Part shown: positions 10,301 to 17,842 of the stretch, piece after piece
Layout of the letters: each line of letters starts with the position of its first letter
Position numbering within the stretch: the first letter of the stretch is position 1
NCBI RefSeq assembly: GCF_036711975.1
Contig: NC_091966.1
Span: forward strand, 16,375,501-16,439,500
Source: Onthophagus taurus
Lineage: Eukaryota; Arthropoda; Insecta; Coleoptera; Scarabaeidae
Direction: 5' to 3'
Length of the DNA stretch: 64,000 nt
The notes under the pieces: model-generated
What the model saw: the letters and a program-made list of their open reading frames with translations, nothing else
Told to the model about the DNA's origin: nothing
The model's database searches: none
Translations under genes and position numbers: made by a program

Positions 10301-12447
10301 AAATCTAATTTCTACACAAAATTCGCAAAATAATCAGTATACAGCGTGTCCCGTATCTTCCGCATCAGAGCATTATACGGTTGTAGAATACATTATTCTG
10401 AAGCGATCTTTCTAATAAAATTTTTTCGAAATGTTTATAATAACCGCACGGGAACTGTTTAACGACGACCAATAACGGACAACTTTGATTCATCGAAAAA
10501 GTTTATTTCTCTTTCCATGACGAAATTATTGGTGAGTACACGTGGGAAACGAGTTATCATCGGCGTAGCGGACCGGCCGAGGGTGGCACCGATTACCTGA
10601 GTCTGATTTGCGATCTGCTGATTGGACGAAAAACAGTTCCTTTAAACAGTTCCCGTGCGGTTATTATAAACATTTCGAAAAAATTTTATTAGAAAGATCG
10701 CTTCAGAATAATGTATCCTACAACCGTATAATGCTCTGATGCGGAAGATACGGGACACGCTGTATTAGGTGGATCCAAATGTAACGTTTTTTTTCAACAA
10801 GACCATACCAATATTTGACCCACCCGCTGCTAAAAAATCAAATCTATCATAAAATTAATACTGATATAAATTAGTAAATTATGTGGATCCGAATGTAACG
10901 TTTATTTTCAACAAGACCATACCAATATTTGACCCACCCTCTGCTAAAAAACCAAATTTATCAATAAAATTAATACTGATATAAATTAGTAAATTATGTG
11001 GATCCGAATGTAACGTTTTTTTTCAACAAGACCATACCAATATTTGACCCACCCTCTGCTAAAAAACCAAATTTATCAATAAAATTAATACTGATATAAA
11101 TTAGTAAATTATGTGGATCCGAATGTAACGTTTTTTTTCAACAAGACCATACCAATATTTGACCCACCCTCTGCTAAAAAATCAAATTTATCAATAAAAT
11201 TAATACTGATATAAAGTAGTAAATTATGTGGATCCGAATGTAACGTAAAAAGGGGATTGGAGAACGGGGTTTCAGGTAGAACGTAAGAAAAGACATTTCA
11301 ATCGTTGTGTCGTATACCTAAGATACAAGATTATTTAACTCGAAATGCGTTTTAAGAAACTGTTAATTCTTTATTTTTTGTTTAAATTATTAAATTTCCA
11401 ATTTTATGGAATAAATGTAATGTGATTGGTTGTGAAAAACAAAGAAACGATCGGAATTAGCAGTGGTGCTGCGTAAATATACGAGTAGAGCATGGTTGAT
11501 GACGTCAGAAAACGTGACGTCACATCGAAATTTCAAACTCATTTTTCGGTCCGTTTTTCAATTTTCCGCACTTTTTTTTTATTTCTAACGGCTTATTTGA
11601 GCGATTTCACACGGGTAAAAAAAAAATTGGCTATTTTTAAGCTTGATGTCTATTCTTAAATTATACCAAATTTTATACCTGTATCTTCTGATGTTAACCA
11701 AATTTCAACAACACCCTCTTGAAAAGCTTGTTGGGCCCTCTCAACAATTTCTTCAGGTGGATAACTCCCCAATTCACCCCTAGCATGTTTAGTTTTACAA
11801 TAAGTACACTGATTCAAGCAGCCAGTGTTGATGGCAATAATTTCAATAAGAGGATTCTTTCGTACTTTAGGTAATAACAGCGAAGCGCCTCCAATTTTTT
11901 TGCCATTTTGTTTTTTAGTCCCATACAGTTTTACAATATGTCCTTTAAGAGTTTCTTCAACTACTTCAACCACACGATCAATTTGTTGTACTCCAACAAC
12001 ACTTAATCCTTGTAAATAACCGGACTTTGGAGCGCCTTGTGGAACACATCCAGCTAAAACAACATGTTTACCTAGCTTTTTGCCTGATTCTATAGCGTTC
12101 CGAAAATGATCCTCAGCGGGGTTTTTTACAGTGCAACTATTTAATAACCATAAATCGGCTTGTTCTTTATCATCAGTAAGTTTATAACCATATGCAGCTA
12201 ATTGACCAGCCATGTATTCTGAATCTGAGTTATTATGGGCGCAACCCCATGTTTTAACATAAATCGTTTGAGTTCCTGGGATGTTATCTCCAATTGCTTG
12301 GGGCTCAACATCTTCAACCGTTTTCTTTTTAGCTCTAATTTTAATGGATTTTCTTGTACTGTAACGCTGCTTTGGTGTTATGTCTTGAGATGAAATCAAA
12401 TCTTCAATATCATCGATTATTTCACTACAAACACCAGATCCTTCCAT
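1376..12447 (-). CDS. Cdkal1: Threonylcarbamoyladenosine tRNA methylthiotransferase (CDKAL1 orthologue)
   Basis: Three exons, 12447-11679, 2304-2031 and 1967-1376, join in frame to 544 residues (human CDKAL1 is 579). The enzyme converts t6A37 to ms2t6A37 in tRNA-Lys(UUU). Domains in order: an N-terminal methylthiotransferase domain (about 60-170) with cluster cysteines Cys69, Cys105 and Cys134; a radical-SAM domain with the C-x3-C-x2-C motif Cys210/Cys214/Cys217; a TRAM-like region; and a C-terminal hydrophobic segment ([13 protein letters not shown]) near the end, as expected for the ER tail anchor of this family. Start at 12447 ([17 protein letters not shown]) aligns with the human N-terminus; an in-frame ATG at 12483 would add 12 residues. 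Intron 1 is 9.4 kb and filled with transposons, intron 2 is 63 nt. Transcribed divergently from the snoRNA host gene. Coding sequence is intact. Confidence 0.95.
2305..4755. other. CDKAL1 intron 1, distal part, without recognised gene
   Basis: AT-rich intronic sequence. At 3655-3880 it is dense in the words AAGTA/TACTT and ends in ctcaactctg. This is the composition and end seen in many non-autonomous hAT elements (ends CAGAGTTG), but I could not find the partner end. No coding potential beyond short chance frames. Confidence 0.4.
4756..5905 (+). mobile_element. Non-LTR retrotransposon (RNase H-bearing LINE), decayed 3' part
   Basis: Plus-strand fragments in shifting frames. There is an RNase H-like start ([19 protein letters not shown], about 5006-5063), then a 158-codon open stretch at 5344-5820. 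The latter contains the [13 protein letters not shown] motif and a C-x2-C...H...C zinc motif ([15 protein letters not shown]), the standard C-terminus of R1/I/LOA-type LINE polymerase proteins. The 3' end carries a short AAT-rich tail (about 5889-5912). Several stops and frame breaks; not functional. Lies in CDKAL1 intron 1. Confidence 0.85.
5906..6205 (-). mobile_element. Jockey-like LINE reverse-transcriptase fragment
   Basis: The minus strand reads [19 protein letters not shown] and then [17 protein letters not shown] with a deletion between. These are typical end-of-RT words of Jockey/CR1-type LINEs. It lies opposite to the neighbouring plus-strand LINE, so two insertions met here. Partial and decayed. 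Confidence 0.55.
6206..7006. other. AT-rich intronic sequence
   Basis: Nothing recognised on either strand. Confidence 0.5.
7015..8538 (+). mobile_element. hAT element, ZBED5-like transposase, decayed
   Basis: Bounded by terminal repeats CAGTGGTTCTTAAC (7015) and GTTAAGAAACACTG (ending 8538). It is flanked by an exact 8-bp target duplication CTGTAAAG (7007-7014 and 8539-8546), the hallmark of hAT elements. The plus-strand frame 7322-7690 reads [20 protein letters not shown], matching ZBED5/FAM200-type hAT transposases. Further pieces ([20 protein letters not shown], about 7870-7930) lie in another frame after stops. The N-terminal zinc finger is missing. Inside CDKAL1 intron 1. Confidence 0.9.
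8547..8771. mobile_element. Short hAT-type non-autonomous element beside the larger hAT
   Basis: A 225-bp segment between two further copies of the same 8-mer CTGTAAAG (8539-8546 and 8772-8779). Its ends are weakly similar to each other (caagcaacctttttt versus the complement of actaggaaatcctg), and it carries the C-rich/G-rich sub-terminal runs common in hAT elements. No coding capacity. Confidence 0.6.
8780..9807. other. AT-rich intronic sequence
   Basis: No gene or element recognised. Confidence 0.5.
10340..10764. mobile_element. MITE with 122-bp terminal inverted repeats
   Basis: Begins TACAGCGTGTCCCGTATC and ends with its complement GATACGGGACACGCTGTA. The arms 10340-10461 and 10642-10764 are nearly perfect inverse copies. 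The outer TA fits a Tc1/mariner-type TA target. No ORF. Nested in the 9808-11662 element. Confidence 0.9.
10768..11245. repeat. Tandem repeat, 115-bp period, four units
   Basis: The word ggatcc(a/g)aatgtaacg recurs at 10771, 10885, 11000, 11115 and 11230, so periods are 114, 115, 115 and 115. Units differ by only a few substitutions. The array starts within a few bases of the right end of the MITE. Confidence 0.95.
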
Positions 12448-12838
12448 TATTATATTTGATATAAAATGAATTAAATGTAACAATTATTTTGAGTTGAGGT
12501 TAAGTTAAATGTAATAATTAGTTACTTTATTTATTTTAATGTTTGCTATGAACACGCTATTTATATGTTGGTAGTATTGGAAAAATTAACTTCCGTTAAA
12601 TCTCTTGTATAGAGCAACCAATTTTATGCGATTCTACAATTTTAGAATAATTTTAAATATTCGTGGGGATTTGGTAATTTGTTGTTAATGTTTAAGTTAA
12701 TTATTGATGAAATAATAACAAATATTTTAAAATGATTTGGATTGTACCGATTTGTTGAGATGTATTTCGTCATGTTAATATGGATGGGTGATATAGTAAG
12801 CGTCGGGTATAAATACCGGCCATCTCTCTAAAAGCCGT
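12448..12838. promoter_or_regulatory. Divergent promoter region of CDKAL1 (-) and the snoRNA host gene (+), with TATA box at 12808-12815
   Basis: There are 391 bp between the CDKAL1 start codon and the presumed start of the snoRNA host gene. TATAAATA lies at 12808-12815. About 31 nt after its first base is C followed by six T (12839-12845), a 5'-TOP-like start as expected for snoRNA host and ribosomal protein genes. Confidence 0.6.
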
Positions 12839-12925
12839 CTTTTTTGACAAAGATGTCTTCTCGTAAGGTTCGTTGTTGCTTATTGTTGAAAGGTAAGTTT
12901 ATTTTGATCATTTTATAATTGTTTT

Positions 12926-12995
12926 ATGGTAAATGATGAGATTTGTCTCGTTCGTATGAATTTGTTGATTAGAACTATTCACTAACTGATTTGTT
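12926..12995 (+). ncRNA. C/D-box snoRNA, U30 (SNORD30)-like, intron 1
   Basis: C box ATGATGA at 12933-12939, C'-like TGTTGAT at 12963-12969, D box CTGA at 12986-12989. Between them GTCTCGTTCGT (12945-12955) is complementary to the conserved 18S rRNA stretch ACGAACGAGAC and is followed directly by a D'-like ATGA. The fifth base upstream of D' pairs with the adenosine that human U30 methylates (18S A1383). Located in intron 1 of the host gene. Confidence 0.85.
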
Positions 12996-13152
12996 ACGTT
13001 AAAATTATTATTATAACCTCAAAGTTTTAGAACCACGTGTTTCATATCAAACTTTTATTTACAGATTATTTCCTAAAGCGACGCTTTTTGGGGTGTTATT
13101 ATAACACTTGGTAAGAATTTTTACATACTATATTTATTGATTGGTTTAATTT

Positions 13153-13231
13153 TTCTTATTGAATGATGATTTAATTTTTGACAAGCATATGACAGAATTA
13201 TTATTGTTGATACTTTGTTCTGATTTAAGAA
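13153..13231 (+). ncRNA. C/D-box snoRNA, U27 (SNORD27)-like, intron 2
   Basis: Closed by a perfect terminal stem TTCTTA/TAAGAA (13153-13158, 13226-13231). C box ATGATGA 13163-13169, D' CAGA 13193-13196, C'-like TGTTGAT 13205-13211, D box CTGA 13220-13223. The guide GACAAGCATATGAC (13180-13193) is complementary to 14 nt near the 5' end of 18S rRNA, the U27 target. The fifth base upstream of D' points to the adenosine equivalent to human A27. Confidence 0.9.
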
Positions 13232-13453
13232 AAAAGATTGTTTAATAATATTTTTGTGATTATTGTTACTTGAATTGTAATATATTTTCTACGTTATATA
13301 GAAATCTTTCTGCAAGAATCCTTGGATTTTGGTTTTGGAAGAAGAGGAGGGCCTTTGTGGACTGATTTAAGAGAATGAAAATTGAATTAAATCTGGGAAC
13401 TGAGATTATGTAGGTAAAATTGATGTAATATGATGTATTTGTAATTAAAATTA

Positions 13454-13539
13454 TTTTATTATGATGTTAACTGTTACCGTTTGAACAATCTTTGATTAAA
13501 TTATAAGGCTGCTATTTTTATAGTTCTGAATCAATAAAA
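13454..13539 (+). ncRNA. C/D-box snoRNA, 28S rRNA guide, intron 3
   Basis: Terminal stem TTTTATT/AATAAAA (13454-13460, 13533-13539). C box ATGATGT (13461-13467, one base off consensus), D box CTGA (13526-13529). GTTACCGTTTGA (13473-13484) is complementary to 12 nt of a highly conserved 28S rRNA stretch (TCAAACGGTAAC). The D' box is unclear, so the exact methylated base is not assigned. I do not match it to a named human snoRNA. Confidence 0.75.
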
Positions 13540-13682
13540 ATATAAGAAATCTTTTTGATATTCTTAAATGATTGTATTTTAATATATTCTTTTTTATTAC
13601 AGGCTTTATGCAGTAAAAGGTGCCTCACCATCAATATTATAACATAAAAGGTAAGCTTTAATTCATAAAAAAAAATTATTAA

Positions 13683-13757
13683 CATCTAAAATGATGAACA
13701 TTTAGTTATCCCTGTCTTACATAGAATTTGTGGGGAAAATTTCATTACTGATTCAAT
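13683..13757 (+). ncRNA. C/D-box snoRNA, 28S rRNA guide, intron 4
   Basis: C box ATGATGA (13691-13697), D box CTGA (13748-13751). AGTTATCCCTGT (13704-13715) is complementary to the conserved 28S rRNA sequence ACAGGGATAACT, just before a possible D' CTTA (13716-13719). The terminal stem is weak. Position, spacing and guide match the other three introns. Confidence 0.75.
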
Positions 13758-13990
13758 TCTTAATTTTTTTTTAATAAAATTTGGTTCTAATCAGAAACAT
13801 GATTCTAAGAGTTTATTATTTTGTTACAGGAATAGTTCTTGGGGGACCATCTATAAAGATTAGTAAGTTAAATATTGGTTCATATGGAGTAGAAACTAAA
13901 TTCTATGTTGAGCATATCAATGATTTTCAAGCCACTGAAAATAGCATCTATTAGGAATAAAACTTTTTTTTTTGAATGTTATTTTGTTAA

Positions 13991-15405
13991 CCCTTCAGTG
14001 GTGACATCTTCATTTTTAACAAATGATAATGGCAATTTTATAGACCAAACAATTTCTTAATACATTTAAGCTAGGCACACATAGTCGACCTACATTAAAC
14101 TTAAGATATTTATGTCCATCAACTAAACTATTGGTCGACTGAAAATTGGGTTCAAAATCCAATTTTGAAATTTTTCTTAGAAAAATACACACCAAAAAGT
14201 ATATACAAAGTTATATACTAAAGTGGTGGAACCTATAATAAATACCTTATCAAAACTACATTTGGATAAGTACTGATGAAACTACTGATATTCTTGGTAA
14301 ATACGTCGTTAATGTATTAGCAGGGGTTATGCATCCTACTCAGATGTCTCAACTTTCCTTAATTAAATTATCAAAAAATGAATGTTGGTGAATAAGTTAC
14401 TAATATCCAATTGAAATTGTTTGGTAGTTACATTTCATTGATTATATTTGGTAACTGGTTACTGTTATTAATTATATAGTTAGGTTTGAAATTAATATTA
14501 AATTTAATAAACTTTTGTAATGTTTTTGATAATTTATATGTGCTGGACTCAGTGGAACTGATTATTGGCCTAACCGGTATATTACTGTTACAAATCTTTG
14601 GCAGGGCATACAGTTTAGTATCTGTGGCTTCATAAGTGTTAAGTTACAGTACCTAAAAGTTCTTTTATTATTTCTGTTTTCTTTAACTATTTGTTTTGTC
14701 TTCTTATGAAAATTAATTGTTGTGTCCTTATTTATGTTTTTGAAATTATTTTCATTCAGGAAATCTTCATATATGTTCTTGGTTCTTTTCTTCTTTTATG
14801 AGAATTTGTTGAATTTCCTTGTTAATTAAATTTTGTCGTTGTCCTTTAGTTGCTGCTTGGATTTTCCCTTTTTTAGCATTTCTTCTTCTTTCTTGCTAAA
14901 TAAAAAAAAGTAGTATTTGTTACCTATGGATGAAACTTATGTATTTCTTTCTGTTTCTTTATCTGGTCCATTCTTTTTTGCCCTTCTTATCTCAACTTGT
15001 TCAACTTTTATAATAGTATTATCGATTCTCTGCGCAATTGCATGTCCATTGCGGTTCTTTCGCACATAAAACATCCAAAGTTAACAAAATTTTCTACAGC
15101 AAACGCCCAATAGTGGTAATTCTCGCTGTCTAGTAACTTTGGCACGCTCGAAATGTAATTTCCAGCCATACTTGCACTACTCGACGCGTTTTTGTCCATT
15201 ACTTTACTTAATAACGTGCTTTTAGGTCTAGTGTTAGTTCCAGTGCTACTGTTAGCTCTAGTTTTTGTTGTTCTGCAAATATCTGAGCTTATGATGGAAA
15301 TGGGTTAAGTAACGCCATCTTTTGCCCGACGATTACGGTACTGGAAGATTAAAAATCTGTTGAGCCTTTAAAATTTAATTGATGGTGTGCATCACCACTG
15401 AAGGG
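13991..15405. mobile_element. Composite non-autonomous piggyBac-like element
   Basis: Flanked by TTAA (13987-13990 and 15406-15409) with perfect 14-bp terminal repeats CCCTTCAGTGGTGA / TCACCACTGAAGGG, as in piggyBac elements. Inside is a plus-strand hAT-type fragment (about 14253-14380, reading WISTDETTDILGKYVVNVLA). There is also a minus-strand Copia gag-like fragment (15008-15199) and a short CTAG-family repeat (about 15222-15275). No piggyBac transposase recognised. It sits a few bases after the poly(A) site of the snoRNA host gene. Confidence 0.8.
15008..15199 (-). pseudogene. Copia-type gag fragment
   Basis: The minus frame contains ISSVPKLLDSENYHYWAFAV, resembling the start of Copia gag proteins (KL-x-G-x-NY-x2-W-x-FA). 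About 60 codons, no protease or polymerase nearby. A related piece lies at 21333-21656. Confidence 0.6.
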
Positions 15406-15409
15406 TTAA

Positions 15410-15967
15410 GGTTGATCAAATTGTTTGAAGAAAAAAATTATTTCATAAATGAAATTGTATCGTTTTAATGATGATAAATTTAATATACAATTATGAATAC
15501 GCAAATCATGATTTCTACTTGCCCTCACTGAATAATTTAATCAAATCTAAAAAATGTGTGTGAAAAATATTTGTTATTAAATAATTAATTCATTTTATAG
15601 ATAACCCATGAAGAATTATTGAATAGAAGATTAATTCAAAGTGTATGAGGTGAGTTACACCTGTAAATAAATATCTTAAATTCAATAAAATTTTGTAATT
15701 CCCTTAAATGATGGTTTTAATTAATATACGCTATGAATAACTTTTGATTATCAAACTATGACTGAAACAAATCAATACATTTATTACTTTTAGTTCTGAT
15801 TTTGACCAAAAATATACATTTATTTTGTTTTTTATTTTAATTTTAGAACTAAACCACATGAAGTTCAATCCACATCCAATTCAAACTGTATCTGATTAAT
15901 TAAAAAAAAAAATGTGTAACATCAAAAATGTACGAATAAACGATTTTAAAAGAAAGAAGAAAATAAA
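15410..15967. other. 3' flank of SmydA copy A
   Basis: AT-rich, shared with the flank of copy B. A TTTATT (minus-strand AATAAA) at 15780-15785 could be the SmydA poly(A) signal. Confidence 0.5.
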
Positions 15968-17842
15968 TTAGATGTTATCAATTAAATCCTCCAAATTTGT
16001 TGAAAGTTGAATATAAGCTTGATTAGCCATCTTCCCAATCATTCCTTCCTGACTATTTTCAGGTTCTAATGTTAATATTTCAGAGGATTCTTTCAGTAAT
16101 TTTATGGCTTCTTGAAGTTTACTTCTCAATTCGTCTTTGTTAATTACATCAACGTTGTAAAGGTTCCTTGCTAACATTATAATAGGGGCATGAAGTTCAT
16201 AAAGAATCGTACCTAAAAATAACACGATCAATTGAAATTCTATAATTATTTTCTCATTACCTCTTAATCTTGTGTATCCAGGTTCAAGAACGTTAATATT
16301 CTCCATAATATTTTGACAAAGTTCAATTTTTCTTTCATATAAAATATTTGGTAGAATATCCATTGTGTATCCTTCAACTTTTCCATACATTTGTGCCAAA
16401 GAAATACGTAAAATTGTAAAATAGGCATGTCTTGGGTGAAGTATTGATCTGTATTTTCGATAAAGTGATTCTTTTGTTTCTATCGCTGAAGCATCTTGTT
16501 CCATGGCTTCAGCTTGATCAATTTCTTCTTGAATTGTTTTAAAAACTTTTTGGACCGTAGTTCCCTTTAAAGAATGCTGGCAATGGGTACATTTCCATTC
16601 TGATTCAGGATCTAAAAGTGGCGCTGTTGATAAAATTACCCCGTTATCGCACTTCATACACTTCAACGTGCTCATGTGAGTTCCTAATTCGGTTGGGTCA
16701 CTACATCTTTGGCAGTTACAATCGAAATATTTACTTTCTTTCAAAAATGCTCTCCTTGCCATTGTTGGCCACATGGAGTATGTGTAACTTGTACAAAGTT
16801 CTTCGCCTTTATTGATTGAAACAGACGCTTTTAATGTTACTTTAAAATCTTCTTCGTTTCCCTCCCCATTACTTTCTATGGAGTGAGTTACGTTTGAGAC
16901 GCAATTATGTGAAAAAGTTGATAATTTTGGATATAAACATCTTATAGCGTTTCCAGATATAGTTCTTGCTTCGAAAGCATTTACGTCCAAAAGACCACAA
17001 ACTTGATGAATAAGATCTTCACTAAATCGATCGCATTTACAAGTTCCTCGAAGATAACCAACTATATTTATGGTGTTAAATTTCCAAATTTCTTTTTCTT
17101 TGCGGTCGTTTAAGTGTGCTTCCATGCAATTAACATGTTTATCCCAAATATCCGGGTGTTTTTCTTTAGCTAAAAGTACTCGAAGTGGAGTTATGCATTC
17201 GTATTGAAGACATGGTGCGTAAGGATCTTGAACATTCATAAATTTCGCCATAGCGTTTGCAAAAACTTCGCATTCTGCGTTTTTATGGGCCGGAATATTT
17301 TCACATGTTTCGTTACAAACTGGCCATGAACATTTTGAACATAAATATGTGCAGTCTATGTAAGCATAGCAACCTAAGCATACCGGTGGACTATCTACAA
17401 AAAATGAAAATTAATTAAGGAGAAATGGACAAAATGTTTCTAAAAACGCAGTTTCTACTTTACCGTTTTTGGGTCCATAAGCAAATGGCTTTTCGCTAAA
17501 AATTAATTCGCCAGCTTTTAAATCTCTATTGCTAACTGCGTACCGGCCAACTATGTCATTCCTACGCTCTTCAAAATCAGCCTAAAATAAATTTTCCAGT
17601 TGGCCAGACGATAATTTTAAGTGTATTCTGTAGGTTAGCACCAAGGTCCGTTGCGTGAACATACTGTGTAATTAATACGCAATGGACCTTGGGTTAGCAC
17701 AGCAAATCGAGAGAGGAAGCAATATTTCAAAGCTCATTCTCGGCTGTGGTAAAACAAGCGGCAATAGTTAATTGAGCGACAATAAATGGTAAATAAATAA
17801 ATACGAGTTCCAATTAATACTTACTTGTTCCGGTGTAGCCAT
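15968..17842 (-). CDS. SmydA-like SET and MYND domain protein, copy A
   Basis: Exons 17842-17825 (MATPEQ), 17581-17464, 17394-16261 and 16212-15968 give 504 residues. It belongs to the arthropod-specific SmydA group of SET-domain proteins, presumed lysine methyltransferases whose substrates are mostly unknown. Visible domains: split SET start (about 8-45); MYND zinc finger with Cys51, Cys54, Cys64, Cys67, Cys72, Cys76, His82 and Cys87; SET core with the S-x2-NH-like block FSHNCVSNVTHS and GEELCTSYT; and a post-SET cysteine cluster (FDCNCQRCSDP, then CMKC). The C-terminal region is helical. The last intron is 48 nt, lacks a stop and is a multiple of three, so its retention would give 520 residues. 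Coding sequence intact. Tandem paralogue at 22635-24436. Confidence 0.92.
17642..17691. mobile_element. 50-bp inverted-repeat insertion in SmydA-A intron 1
   Basis: CAAGGTCCGTTGCGT...ACGCAATGGACCTTG forms a 15-bp stem with one mismatch. It is flanked by a 9-bp direct repeat GGTTAGCAC (17633-17641, 17692-17700). The paralogue has no insertion at the same place (24285-24300, reading ttctgttagcacagc), so it serves as an empty site. Confidence 0.8.

Larger units (their letters stand above)
9808..11662. mobile_element. Element with long imperfect terminal inverted repeats next to the CDKAL1 splice donor
   Basis: Left end aatttaagaatagacatca (9808) and right end tgatgtctattcttaaatt (to 11662) start inverted repeats of about 165 bp. 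They share further words such as gaaaaatgagtttgaaattt and the palindrome GTGACGTCAC. The interior holds a 425-bp MITE and a 115-bp tandem repeat, and no transposase was recognised. The right end lies 16 nt inside the intron, counted from the donor G at 11678. Superfamily not assigned. Confidence 0.75.
12839..13976 (+). ncRNA. Non-coding snoRNA host gene (UHG/SNHG1-like), five exons, four intronic C/D snoRNAs
   Basis: Inferred exons: about 12839-12892, 13065-13110, 13302-13413, 13603-13650 and 13830-13976. The introns have consensus borders (for example AAAG|GTAAGT at 12892/12893 and TTTACAG before 13065). Each of the four introns holds one C/D-box snoRNA. Exons have no useful reading frame: the first ATG (12853) opens only 28 codons when exons are joined. 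This is the classic layout of UHG, whose spliced exons are discarded while introns supply snoRNAs. Two snoRNAs match U30 and U27, both hosted by vertebrate SNHG1, which supports orthology. A poly(A) signal AATAAA is at 13956-13961. The TOP-like start predicts growth-dependent control. Confidence 0.8.

Noticed and set aside
12853..13413. Short peptide from the first ATG of the snoRNA host gene
   Set aside because: Joined exons give only 28 codons (MSSRKVRCC..) with no conservation expected, typical of non-coding host genes.
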